Part shown: positions 34,077-42,986 of the stretch, in pieces
Numbering within the stretch: the first letter of the stretch is position 1
Layout of the letters: the number at the start of each line of letters is the position of its first letter
Assembly (NCBI GenBank): GCA_030601845.1
Contig: JAUWAY010000005.1
Span: forward strand, 1-64,000
Source: Phycisphaerae bacterium
GTDB lineage: Bacteria; Planctomycetota; Phycisphaerae; Sedimentisphaerales; Anaerobacaceae
Length of the DNA stretch: 64,000 bases
Direction of reading: 5' to 3'
Position numbers and translations under genes: made by a program
The notes under the pieces: generated by a model
Databases searched by the model: none
What the model was told of the DNA's origin: nothing
Seen by the model: the letters and a program-made list of their open reading frames with translations, nothing else

Positions 34077-35831
34077 ATGGGAACTACGTTAAAAAACGAG
34101 CCGAGTAAGTGGCCGTTTGTAGTTTACCTGGGGCTGGTAGTGTGTTCACTCACGGTCTGTTTTACAACTACAGCCGATGCCGGCAATTCGAAAGACCCCA
34201 GCGACTATTTACAAGCCGGTGAGCAAGACATACAGCGTTGGCGGGAAATGAAGTTTGGGCTATTTGTTCACTGGGGCCCGGTGAGTCTGATGGGCGTGGA
34301 GATCGGCTGGGGCCGGGCCGGGCCTCGGCCGGGAAGAAGCTCTAAAGACAACAGACCCCAGGTGCCGATAGAGGTCTACGACAACCTTTACAAGAGTTTT
34401 TATCCCGCGCAGTTTGATGCCAAACAGTGGGTCCAAATCGCCAGAGATGCCGGGATGAAGTATCTGGTGTTCACCACCAAACACCACGATGGGTTCTGCA
34501 TGTTCGACAGCGCCCTGACCGATTACAAAATTACCAACTCACCGTTTAAGCGTGATATTGTTAAGGAGCTTGCCGACGCCTGTCACGAAGCCGGTTTGAA
34601 GCTCGGCTTCTACTACTCGCCACCCGACTGGTACCACCCCGACTACCGCAGCGAAAATCATGCTCGCTACATTAAGTATCTGCACGGCCAGCTCCGCGAA
34701 TTGTGCACCAACTACGGTAAGGTTGATATAATCTGGTTTGATGGCCTGGGCGGAAAACCCGAAGACTGGGACGCTGAGAACTTAATCAAAATGGTTCGCC
34801 GGCTTCAGCCGCACGTGATTATCAACAACCGGGCCGGACTCGAAGCCGACTACGATACACCTGAACAGAATATCGGAAAGTTTCAAACCGAGCGAGCGTG
34901 GGAAACCTGTATGACAATCGGTGACCAATGGGCGTGGAAGCCAAACGATAGTATCAAGTCGCTGAAGCAATGCATTCAGACGCTGGTGAAGGTCGCCGGT
35001 GCAGACGGGAACTTCCTTTTCAATGTTGGGCCTATGCCGACCGGCGAGATTGAGCCGAGGCAGGTTGCACGACTTAAAGAAATGGGCGACTGGCTACGAA
35101 AGTACGGCCAGAGCATTTATGGCACCCGAGGCGGCCCGTTCAAAGATGCATCCTGGGGTGTTGCCACCCATAAGGGCAATAAAATCTATGTCCACATCCT
35201 CAACTGGCGCAGCAAGACCGTCACTCTGCCGCCAATCCAGACCAAAATCATCGCAAGCTCGCTGCTGACTGGCGGCACCACTACTGTAAAACAAACCGAA
35301 GAGTCCATCGAGGTTACCGTCCCGAAGGCCTATCAGCAGGAGCTTGACACAATTATCATGCTGCGGCTCGATGGGCCGGCAGCAGAGGTAAAACCGGCCT
35401 CGGCACCTGCAGGACTGTATTCCACCACAGCAACGGCATCGAGTGTAAACCCCCGGATAAGCCATGGGCTAAAAGCCCACGACCCGTCAAAAGCGTTTGA
35501 TGGCAACTTCGATAGCTATTGGACTACCGACAAAAATACCCGGCAGGCCTGGCTGGAGCTGGATATGGAAAAGCCCGCGACTTTTAACCGGGCCCTGATT
35601 AGCGAACCAACTCACCGCAGAGCCGGCCCGCTGCACTATGTGCAGCAATTCGAGTTGCAGCACAAGGACGGTGACCAATGGCAGACGTTTGCTCGGGGCA
35701 GAGAAATCGGCGATAGACTCGAGTTGAAGTTCTCACCCGTTACCGCCCGCTATGTTCGGCTGAACATTCTAAAGGCCAGCAGCGCCCCAGCCATCGCCGA
35801 GCTCCAGCTTTTCGCACCGGATGGGAAGTGA
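34077..35831 (+). CDS. Secreted alpha-L-fucosidase (GH29) with F5/8 type C-like domain
   Basis: This 584-residue protein has a Sec signal peptide (about 1-35) and a GH29 catalytic domain: MKFGLFVHWGPVS, FTTKHHDGFCMFDS, WHPDY-like DWYHPDYRS and the nucleophile Asp in IIWFDGLGG (D222). The C-terminal 150 residues form a beta-sandwich of the discoidin (F5/8 type C) class (KAFDGNFDSYWTTD ... VTARYVRLNILKA). It releases fucose from glycans outside the cytoplasm. Its place between pyrH and frr is unusual, as these housekeeping genes are normally adjacent. The ribosome binding site is weak. Confidence 0.92.
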   Translation: MGTTLKNEPSKWPFVVYLGLVVCSLTVCFTTTADAGNSKDPSDYLQAGEQDIQRWREMKFGLFVHWGPVSLMGVEIGWGRAGPRPGRSSKDNRPQVPIEVYDNLYKSFYPAQFDAKQWVQIARDAGMKYLVFTTKHHDGFCMFDSALTDYKITNSPFKRDIVKELADACHEAGLKLGFYYSPPDWYHPDYRSENHARYIKYLHGQLRELCTNYGKVDIIWFDGLGGKPEDWDAENLIKMVRRLQPHVIINNRAGLEADYDTPEQNIGKFQTERAWETCMTIGDQWAWKPNDSIKSLKQCIQTLVKVAGADGNFLFNVGPMPTGEIEPRQVARLKEMGDWLRKYGQSIYGTRGGPFKDASWGVATHKGNKIYVHILNWRSKTVTLPPIQTKIIASSLLTGGTTTVKQTEESIEVTVPKAYQQELDTIIMLRLDGPAAEVKPASAPAGLYSTTATASSVNPRISHGLKAHDPSKAFDGNFDSYWTTDKNTRQAWLELDMEKPATFNRALISEPTHRRAGPLHYVQQFELQHKDGDQWQTFARGREIGDRLELKFSPVTARYVRLNILKASSAPAIAELQLFAPDGK

Positions 35832-35920
35832 CGGAGCTGTTATTTGTCTTATTGGATATTGTGTTGTTGTACGCGTTTTGAAAAAGGCTTTAATTTGCTA
35901 AATGAATGTGGAGGTTGTAA

Positions 35921-36481
35921 ATGCGAACTGGCGAAATAGTCTCCGACGGTGAAGCCAAAATGAAAAAGGCGGTGGAATTCCTGCAGGATGAGTTAAAATC
36001 GGTGCGAACCGGCAGGGCTTCTACCGGACTTGTCGAGAATATAAAGGCCGATTTTTACGGCACGCCTACGCCGTTGAAACAAATGGCAACGCTGGCGGCA
36101 CCACAGCCGGATATGGTTGTGATTAAACCATTCGACCCTGCCTCGGTCAAGGATATCGAAAAGGCAATCAAAAGCAGCGACCTGAGCATTGCGCCGATTG
36201 TGGACGGCAAACTCATCCGCCTTAATATCCCGCCACTCAGTGAGGAAAGAAGAAAACAGCTTGTTGCCCAGGCCAAACAGACCGGAGAACAGACAAAGGT
36301 TACCATTCGTAACATACGAAGGGACGCAAACAAGCAGCTCGAAAAAGAGCAGAAAGACAAAATTATCACTGAAGATGACCTCCAGACCGGCAAAAAGCAA
36401 ATCGACGATGTTACGAGAGAATACTCCGACAGGGTTGACGCGGTAGTCAAAAATAAATCGGATGAAATAATGCTCGAGTAA
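35921..36481 (+). CDS. frr: Ribosome recycling factor
   Basis: This 186-residue protein splits post-termination ribosomes together with EF-G. Marks are VRTGRAST, YGTPTPLKQMATLAAPQP, LIRLNIPPLSEERRKQLV and the C-terminal DDVTREYSDRVDAVVKNK. A strong GGAGGTTG ribosome binding site precedes the ATG. Length is normal (185 in E. coli). Confidence 0.97.
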   Translation: MRTGEIVSDGEAKMKKAVEFLQDELKSVRTGRASTGLVENIKADFYGTPTPLKQMATLAAPQPDMVVIKPFDPASVKDIEKAIKSSDLSIAPIVDGKLIRLNIPPLSEERRKQLVAQAKQTGEQTKVTIRNIRRDANKQLEKEQKDKIITEDDLQTGKKQIDDVTREYSDRVDAVVKNKSDEIMLE

Positions 36482-36580
36482 TTTTACCACAACTGCTCTT
36501 GTACACTTATGCTCTTTATTTAGTCAATACTGGTTTGATTTGGAACTTTAATCTTTCTTTTTCTTTTGGGGGACAAAACG

Positions 36581-39500
36581 ATGCAAGCTGAAGAAAACCT
36601 AAAAGCTGTAGCTCAGGGAAAAACTAAGTCTAAGAAAAAGACCAGGATTCTCAGGTGGGTGCTGCTGCTCGTAGTTGTTCTGATTGTGTTAGCGTTTTTC
36701 CTGTTGCCTGTATTTATATCGAGCGAAAGAGGCCGAAGAACGATACTGGCCAAAATCAATAATTCCATTGACGGCCAGACGGATTTTGCCACGCTTACAA
36801 TGGGCTGGTTCAAAGGCATCAAGGTTACAGATTTTAGTTTCAACGACAATATCGGCCAAACCTCGGTCAAGGTAAAGCAAATCGCCACCAGGCCGCACTA
36901 TGCCCCCATCTTGACCGGCAGTCTGTCCTTTGGCGAAACGGTTATTGATGAGCCGAGGGTAGAGATAAATCTTAAAGCCGCCCGCCCGGAGAAGGCCGAA
37001 CCCGCTCGCCCGGAACCGTCGGCCGACAAAAAAGCACGGCCAGTTGTATTACCTATCAAAAAAATCGACCTCGTCGTCAACAACGGCAATGTAAAAGTAA
37101 CCAACCAGCAAGCTCAGACTGTTGAGCTTTCGCAGATAAACTCCAACCTGAATTTGCGCCCTCCGGGCCAGCAAACACGTCTCGATATAGATATGGTTGT
37201 GGTTGGTCAAGCTAAACAGGCAAAGGTCAGCGCGGAAGCTCAAATTACACCCGGCAAAAAAACCGGCTGGACCCTTAAAGGAACCACCGGCAATTTGAAT
37301 ATTGAGGTCAACGATCTGGACCTTGGCTCTTTAGGTCCCATTTTTGTGTTAGCTGGGCTTGATGTGCAGGCCAAAGGTGCCCTTTCCGCCAATATCAAGA
37401 CCGAAATTAAAGATGGTCAAGTTGAAGATTTAAGCGGAACGCTCAAAGCAATGAATCTTGATATAACCGGCGCCGAACTAAAAGGCGACAGATTCAAAAC
37501 CAGCCGTTTGGACATTGACGTAAAACTGCAAAGCAGCAATGGCTCAATAAATATCGACCGGCTCCGGCTTGACAGCGACTGGATGCAGGCTAATGCCAGG
37601 GGAGTAGTTCCTACAACACTTGGCTCGTTAACCGATTTTCTAACGTCAACTGCAGATTACAATTTAAGCGGCAGCTTCGACTGCGATTTGGCCGTTGCTT
37701 TGTCGCAGATGCCTCACACATTTGCCCTTAAAGAGGGGATGAAGGTAACTTCGGGACAGCTAAATGGAAACATCGAGGCACAGAGCGGTAAAATTCAAGG
37801 CCAGGCAAATCTTGTCGGATTAGCAGGAACTGTTGACGGAAAAAAGATTGCCCTTTCCGAACCGGTTATTGCCAGGATCGAAATAACCGCCGACGATAAA
37901 AAAATAAATTTTGATAACGTGGATGTGTCAGCCGCATTTGCGAAAATCAGCGCCACCGGCACCATTGAACAGATTCAATATGAAGGCCGAGTTGATTTGG
38001 CAAAACTTCAGGCCGAGTTAGGACAGTTTGTAGATATTGGCCAATACCAGATGGCCGGTGAGCTTATAAGCCAAGGCCAGGTATCCATCAAGGAAGACAA
38101 AATCACCGCTGTCGGCTCATCTGAGATTAAAGACCTCATCTTGCGTTCGGCCGAAGGAGTCACTGCATCCGAGCCGATGGCTGAGATAGCCTTTGCCTTT
38201 GAGATAGACCAGAAAAATAATATCGTTACCGTTGATTCTATAAAAGCCAATGCAAGTTTCGGCCAGGTCGGAATAAAAAACGCCGTGCTGCCGCTGAATG
38301 AAAAGGCGGCAAAACCTATGGAGCTGGCTATCTCCGCCGATGATATTGACCTTGAGAAGTTGCAGCCTTTTGCCGTGCTGTTTGCGTCTTTCCCGAAAGA
38401 AATGCAATTGGCAGGAATCGCCCAATCGAGTATCCATATCAGTGCCAAAAAGGACACCTACCATATCACAAGTGATGCGACAGAAATTAAAAATCTAAAG
38501 ATTCTCTATCCGCAGCAGCAGCCTTTCGAGCAGGAAAAAGTTCTGCTTATTGCTGATGCTGAGGTTAATCCGGTTGACAAAACATTCGCAGTAAAAAAGC
38601 TGCAGCTGCTAACCGAGCAAATAAAGGTCAGCTTCGCGCCTGTTAGTCTTACGACCAAAAACGGTAAAAGCAAACTCCAGGGGCGAATTGATTGTGAATA
38701 TGACTGGGCGGCGGTCAGCACTGTTGCCGCGCCTTTTTTGCCGCAGGGCTTGAAACTCGAGGGACAAAGAAAAGATACCATTAATTTTTCCAGCGAATAC
38801 CCGACCGACCAGACCGAAAAAATACTGGAAAATCTCAACACGGTGGCAAAAGCCGGATTCACATCGGCCAATTATATGGGTCTGAATTTCGGCCCGACCG
38901 AGGTGAACATTAAAGTCCAAAACGGCCTGCTGGAAATCACCCCCTTTTCGACGACCGTAAACAATGGACAGTTCAACTTTGCCGGTGGAGCAGATTTCAA
39001 GCAGGAGCCGACACTATTGAAAACACCAAAGCCGATTCACATAGTGAAGGATGTTCAAATCAACGACGAGATGAGCAGAATGCTTTTAACTTATTTGAAC
39101 CCGATTTTTGTCGACGCCGTCAATGTAACCGGCGTGGCAAACTTTAACTGTGAACGCCTTGCCATACCACTGGCCGGAGGTGACAACAATGACATTGAAG
39201 TAAGTGGCACAGCTTCAATAGACAGGTTGATTTTGCAGCCGACAGGTTTGCTCGGCCAGCTCCTTCCATTAGTCGGCACCAGCGCACAGGGACAGGATAT
39301 AACAATCCATCCGACAAAATTTGTCTTGCAGAACGGTTTCCTTAGATACGACAATATGCAGATGGATATCGGCGACACTCCGGTTAATTTCAAGGATGCT
39401 GTTATTGGGCTGGATACGAGTTATGATATGACCGTCGTTTTGCCGTGGACGCTTCGTGGCAGAACAGCGAGGGTCGGTGAAGATACCGAGGACAAAAGGA

Positions 39501-39640
39501 TAGAGCTCAGGCTTAAAGCGGCCGCCGGTGAAAAACCCAAACTTGACACGGCTAAGCTGCTCGAAGATCAGTTAAAGAAGCAATTAGAAGAGCGATTGAA
39601 GGAAGAGTTGCGAAAGGGCCTTGAGGGACTATTTCGGTAA
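36581..39640 (+). CDS. AsmA-like envelope protein
   Basis: This protein of about 1019 residues has one N-terminal membrane segment (about 22-45) and a long periplasmic part. The opening RRTILAKINNSIDGQTDFATL, and DFSFNDNIGQTSVKVKQI a little later, are typical of the AsmA/TamB-like superfamily, whose members form long beta-grooves bridging inner and outer membrane and probably carry phospholipids. The C-terminal AsmA_2-like region ends in a Lys/Glu-rich helix. The ATG at 36581 follows GGGGGA at 7 bases; a TTG five codons upstream was rejected. The exact substrate is unknown. Confidence 0.85.
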   Translation: MQAEENLKAVAQGKTKSKKKTRILRWVLLLVVVLIVLAFFLLPVFISSERGRRTILAKINNSIDGQTDFATLTMGWFKGIKVTDFSFNDNIGQTSVKVKQIATRPHYAPILTGSLSFGETVIDEPRVEINLKAARPEKAEPARPEPSADKKARPVVLPIKKIDLVVNNGNVKVTNQQAQTVELSQINSNLNLRPPGQQTRLDIDMVVVGQAKQAKVSAEAQITPGKKTGWTLKGTTGNLNIEVNDLDLGSLGPIFVLAGLDVQAKGALSANIKTEIKDGQVEDLSGTLKAMNLDITGAELKGDRFKTSRLDIDVKLQSSNGSINIDRLRLDSDWMQANARGVVPTTLGSLTDFLTSTADYNLSGSFDCDLAVALSQMPHTFALKEGMKVTSGQLNGNIEAQSGKIQGQANLVGLAGTVDGKKIALSEPVIARIEITADDKKINFDNVDVSAAFAKISATGTIEQIQYEGRVDLAKLQAELGQFVDIGQYQMAGELISQGQVSIKEDKITAVGSSEIKDLILRSAEGVTASEPMAEIAFAFEIDQKNNIVTVDSIKANASFGQVGIKNAVLPLNEKAAKPMELAISADDIDLEKLQPFAVLFASFPKEMQLAGIAQSSIHISAKKDTYHITSDATEIKNLKILYPQQQPFEQEKVLLIADAEVNPVDKTFAVKKLQLLTEQIKVSFAPVSLTTKNGKSKLQGRIDCEYDWAAVSTVAAPFLPQGLKLEGQRKDTINFSSEYPTDQTEKILENLNTVAKAGFTSANYMGLNFGPTEVNIKVQNGLLEITPFSTTVNNGQFNFAGGADFKQEPTLLKTPKPIHIVKDVQINDEMSRMLLTYLNPIFVDAVNVTGVANFNCERLAIPLAGGDNNDIEVSGTASIDRLILQPTGLLGQLLPLVGTSAQGQDITIHPTKFVLQNGFLRYDNMQMDIGDTPVNFKDAVIGLDTSYDMTVVLPWTLRGRTARVGEDTEDKRIELRLKAAAGEKPKLDTAKLLEDQLKKQLEERLKEELRKGLEGLFR

Positions 39641-39720
39641 TTAACTCGAAACGACAGGTTTGTTTCCAAAATCTCGGCGCATAGAAAAACTTTTTATTTA
39701 CTCGAACCGGCCGATTAGGT

Positions 39721-39790
39721 TGTCATGCTGAGCCACGCAGCTTCGATTTGCGAAGCATCCGGCCTTAGAAAGGCAATGCAATGACATTCG
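39721..39790. repeat. TGTCATGCTGAG-type dispersed repeat
   Basis: The block starts with TGTCATGCTGAGCC and contains CGAAGCATCC. The same 12 bases occur inverted at the end of the copy inside the GrpE-like gene (55871-55955), so both belong to one family with TGTCAT ends. Confidence 0.55.
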
Positions 39791-39833
39791 GGTAATTTTG
39801 TTAGAGTCACTTTCGAATCGAAAGGGAATCGAA

Positions 39834-41141
39834 ATGTTGGAGAAATTCTTATCCACACCTACCGCACAGCTCGGCAGAGCGGGCCGCTTTGCGGCCTTTC
39901 AAATCAAACTCTGGTCGCACTGCGCCAGACTCTTAAAGAAAAACCGCGCAGGTCAACAGGCCGCCGCCCTGTCGTATCGCACCATATTCGGCATTGTCCC
40001 GCTGGCTATCGTAATGCTTTTGATGTTTCAGTCACTCTCGGCCTTTGAGGATATAGGTGAGAAGGTCAAGAGTCTGGTTTATGACCAGCTTCACTTCTCA
40101 CAGGTCAAATTGAGCACGGCGGAGACGGAAGAAAAAATGCTCACAGAATACCTGGACGAAATAGTCGGCGCCTTTTTCACGGGATTAAACAAGGGCTCCC
40201 TGACCATAGTTAGCGGAATCCTCGTTATTTGGGCTGCACTGGCTTTGTTGTCAACAATAGAAAGAGCATTCAACAATATCTGGCATGTCGGTAGGGGCAG
40301 GAGTTTTCTGCACAGAATAATTAACTACTGGGCGCTTCTGACACTTGGCCCGCTGCTTCTTGGTGCTGGCATCTACATTACCACAGAGTATTCGGCTATC
40401 GGTCGATTGCAAGAAACTGGTTTAACTCATTTCGGCTCGGTCGTTCTGTCTTACATAGTTGCGACCGTTGCCTTTTTCCTGCTCTACTTTGTCTTGCCAA
40501 ACACCAGGGTTCAGGCAAAGGCCGCTATCTGGGGCGCAGCGGTGGCCGCTTTGGTCTGGTGTGTTGCAAAGTGGGGTTTCGGGCAATACGTTACACAGTT
40601 TATCCCTTACAGTAAGGTTTACGGCGTTATGGGCCTTATTCCATTATGCGTCTTCTGGATCCATCTCTCCTGGCTCATCGTCCTGTTCGGCCTGCAGTTG
40701 ACATTTACCACTCAGCACTTAAAGACCCTTGACGCCGCTGAGATTGCCGCCGCCAAAAAGACCGAGGAGTATTTCATAGCCAACGATTTGACCGTCATCA
40801 ATATCGCCAGGGAAATTGCCGCCGCTTTTGAACAGAATAAAGCCCCCATTTCGTCTGAAGTTATCTGCAGCAAATTAGATATCCCCGCCGAGTTCGGCGA
40901 AAAAATCCTTAATCACCTTGTAGCCAGCGAGATTATTGTAAAGAGCTCCGAGCCGAAAGCCGGTTTTCTCCCGGCCCAGGACCCGGAAAATATCAAGTTA
41001 TCCGACATCGCCGAGGCCGTCGCCGCAGCCGGCTTCGCCCAGTCAACAACCGACCAGCCGGCAAGTCTCCAGCAGATAGCCCAGTCCCACCGTGATGTCC
41101 TGGCACAGTACAACCTCAAACAAATCATTGACGTTGAATAG
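39834..41141 (+). CDS. YihY/BrkB family inner-membrane protein
   Basis: This protein of about 435 residues starts at an ATG preceded by GAAAGGGA. It has six or more membrane segments and YihY-type marks: QAAALSYRTIFGIVPLAIVM, IERAFNNIWHVGRGR and FWIHLSWLIVLFGLQLTF. After residue 310 a cytoplasmic extension follows. It contains a winged-helix-like region (about 320-380) and a Pro/Ala-rich tail. The family was once called tRNA-processing RNase BN, but it is a membrane protein of unclear role. It follows the AsmA gene on the same strand. Confidence 0.88.
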   Translation: MLEKFLSTPTAQLGRAGRFAAFQIKLWSHCARLLKKNRAGQQAAALSYRTIFGIVPLAIVMLLMFQSLSAFEDIGEKVKSLVYDQLHFSQVKLSTAETEEKMLTEYLDEIVGAFFTGLNKGSLTIVSGILVIWAALALLSTIERAFNNIWHVGRGRSFLHRIINYWALLTLGPLLLGAGIYITTEYSAIGRLQETGLTHFGSVVLSYIVATVAFFLLYFVLPNTRVQAKAAIWGAAVAALVWCVAKWGFGQYVTQFIPYSKVYGVMGLIPLCVFWIHLSWLIVLFGLQLTFTTQHLKTLDAAEIAAAKKTEEYFIANDLTVINIAREIAAAFEQNKAPISSEVICSKLDIPAEFGEKILNHLVASEIIVKSSEPKAGFLPAQDPENIKLSDIAEAVAAAGFAQSTTDQPASLQQIAQSHRDVLAQYNLKQIIDVE

Positions 41142-41144
41142 TAG

Positions 41145-41166
41145 GGGCAGGCCTCTGTGTCTGCCC
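41145..41166. repeat. GGGCAGGCCTCTGTGTCTGCCC hairpin repeat
   Basis: GGGCAG and CTGCCC pair around a 10-base loop just after the YihY stop codon. This kind of GGGGCAGGCC block looks like a dispersed repeat rather than a gene-specific signal. Confidence 0.4.
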
Positions 41167-41223
41167 AACTTGTTTTACATTCAGCCCCCCAAATTTATTT
41201 GAAGTGTTATCCTTTATATTTAG

Positions 41224-41246
41224 TCCCGCGTTTCACGCGGGGTTTT
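41224..41246 (+). terminator. Rho-independent terminator after the YihY gene
   Basis: CCCGCGT (41225-41231) pairs with ACGCGGG (41235-41241) around a TTC loop and is followed by GTTTT. It lies 84 bases after the YihY stop codon. Confidence 0.6.
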
Positions 41247-41357
41247 CCATCCGTCCCCCATTGCCGACGCTATACACAATACAAATATTTCGACATTCGA
41301 AATTCCTTGCCTGTCCCGGTTTCGTCTGTCGGGGTTCGATATTCGATATTCCTTATG

Positions 41358-41430
41358 GTCATTGCGAGCGCAGCGAAGCAATCCCGAAATAATCAATAAT
41401 ATTGTCATCCCCGCGCAAGCGGGGACAATA
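41358..41430. repeat. GTCATTGCGAGCG-type dispersed repeat block
   Basis: TCATTGCGAGCGCAGCGAAG is followed by a CCCGCGCAAGCGGGG unit. The first part also occurs inverted at 48232-48257, just before the GIY-YIG gene. The block lies between the converging YihY and PEP-CTERM genes. Confidence 0.6.
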
Positions 41431-41431
41431 A

Positions 41432-42286
41432 TCAATTTCCCCGTCTCCGCCTCAGCAACGCCAGACCACCCAGGCCCAGCAGCAAAACCGTCCCCGGCTC
41501 AGGAACTCGGAACTCGCCACCCAAGATGTTTTCCCTTGACAAGCTGGGATAAGTCTGAGAATTCAGTAGCAGCCCAGCCTTTGAGTATTGCTCAAACACC
41601 AGTACAGCAGAATGGAGTGTATTTCTATCGTGCAGCCAGAGCGTCCCATCTGCCGGGTCCAGTGCCAAAGCTACGTTTTGGTCATGGGCCAGAGTAAACG
41701 AACTTAGGAGCGTCCCATTCATCGCTCGATTCTCAACGACATTGCCAACAGAGCCCTCCCAACCAGAAAGCCAGAGCGAATCATTCGTCGGGTCATATGT
41801 AATTCCCAACATCCTACCGCTACCAGTCCCAAGTGTAAACAACTGAACCGGGTTTGCCCAATTCAGGTCGAATCGATAGGCGGTGCCGTTGTCAAAATCC
41901 CACGCATAGTTAGAAGTGCCATCAGTCGTTCCATCGAAAAATCTCGCTCCGACTACTGGCTGTGTGTAGGTCGTCCCCGTGGGTGTACCATCGAGCGTGT
42001 ACTCGGCTCCTTGATCAGAATGGCGTATGCCAAGTGTGCGAACCGTCGCCAGAACGGCGATTGCGTACTCCTCCTCTCCCGACACTTGCCCCCACGTTCG
42101 GTTCACATTTGAGCCTTGGACAACATGGATTCTCTGCCATTGACCAGCGGTTAGATAGTATTCGCTTACTGGGCCAGCAACAGCTATGGAAGTACCGCAC
42201 AACACCAACGCAAGCACTGCCACAAGTATTGTGGCACGCATTCCGAACAAAGAAATTGAATTTGGTGATTTCATGTAAGTCTTCAT
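41432..42286 (-). CDS. PEP-CTERM sorting-domain surface protein
   Basis: This protein of about 284 residues has a signal peptide (after MRATILVAVLALVLCG, cleavage near AVAGP) and a C-terminal PEP-CTERM tag (VPEPGTVLLLGLGGLALLRR plus basic residues). The middle has propeller-like repeats in which sequence elements such as GRMLGITYDPTNDSLWLSG and ALALDPADGTLWLHD recur, so an SMP-30/NHL or LVIVD-like propeller is likely. Start chosen at 42286, with AAAGGAG upstream. A hairpin lies in the 5' leader at 42310-42345. No exosortase is encoded nearby. Confidence 0.9.
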   Translation of the reverse strand: MKTYMKSPNSISLFGMRATILVAVLALVLCGTSIAVAGPVSEYYLTAGQWQRIHVVQGSNVNRTWGQVSGEEEYAIAVLATVRTLGIRHSDQGAEYTLDGTPTGTTYTQPVVGARFFDGTTDGTSNYAWDFDNGTAYRFDLNWANPVQLFTLGTGSGRMLGITYDPTNDSLWLSGWEGSVGNVVENRAMNGTLLSSFTLAHDQNVALALDPADGTLWLHDRNTLHSAVLVFEQYSKAGLLLNSQTYPSLSRENILGGEFRVPEPGTVLLLGLGGLALLRRRRGN

Positions 42287-42986
42287 TCTTTCTTTACTCC
42301 TTTTCAATTGGCCCCCTGCTTTCTTGCGAAAGCAAGAAGGGGGCCGGTTCTTAATTCATCTACTACTCTGCGAAGTATCGCTACGTAGCACAAGTCGGCT
42401 GGGACCGCCTCAACCAACTAAATTGTCTTAAACTCTCTGCGTTCTCAGCGCTCTCTGCGGTTAATAGTTTCTGCGTTTCCTCATCACCGCCGGCTTGCGC
42501 AGAAATACCACACAAGCTGAATGCAGTGGGTCCTGAACAAATAGAAACTCTCTGCATTACACGCACATTAACCTTCACCGACCTTCACTTTTCGTGCATG
42601 CTGACTACAGAATCCCTTCTTGTTCGGAAAGACTGTGGATTGAGAAAAATCCGGGTAGGAATAATACGAGTGCCTGCCCTCCTCCTGTTTTCTCTCATCG
42701 CTATGAGCGGAATAATTGTAATGAGCGGAATAATTGTTACTTTCTTATGTCTGTCAGTATTTATACCCGAAATCGCCGCGAAGTCAAGAAAAAAATCCTA
42801 TTTGGGGGGATTTTCTTTGGATGTTTCTCGACATCCGCCTTTAAATGAAAAAAACGCTGGCGGCGTGAACTTATTGGCGATAAAATCGTAAAATCAATAC
42901 GGTGATTGGTGAGTGAGAAACGACCAGTTAACTAATTAACCAATTAACTATTCTGTCTTAATTATATAAGAGATTGGGAGGTAAAA
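42287..42986. other. 700-base intergenic region between divergent genes
   Basis: No real gene is seen, though plus-strand frames stay open by chance. Contents: a leader hairpin (42310-42345), a CTCTGCGTTCTCAGCGCTCTC-like dispersed block near 42433-42480, a tandem pair of ATGAGCGGAATAATTGT (42704-42738), and a TGATTGGTGAG repeat near 42901. Promoters of both flanking genes must lie here. Confidence 0.45.
42310..42345 (-). promoter_or_regulatory. Leader hairpin of the PEP-CTERM gene
   Basis: GGCCCCCT (42310-42317) pairs with AGGGGGCC (42338-42345), and inside it TCTTGC pairs with GCAAGA around a GAAA tetraloop. It lies 24 bases before the start codon, just upstream of the ribosome binding site, so it could affect translation or mRNA stability. 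It may also be a dispersed repeat. Confidence 0.4.

Noticed and set aside
42526..42891. 121-codon plus-strand frame upstream of the DegP-like gene
   Set aside because: It includes a direct repeat (MSGIIVMSGIIV) from a tandem DNA repeat, lacks a ribosome binding site and ends in a low-complexity sequence.
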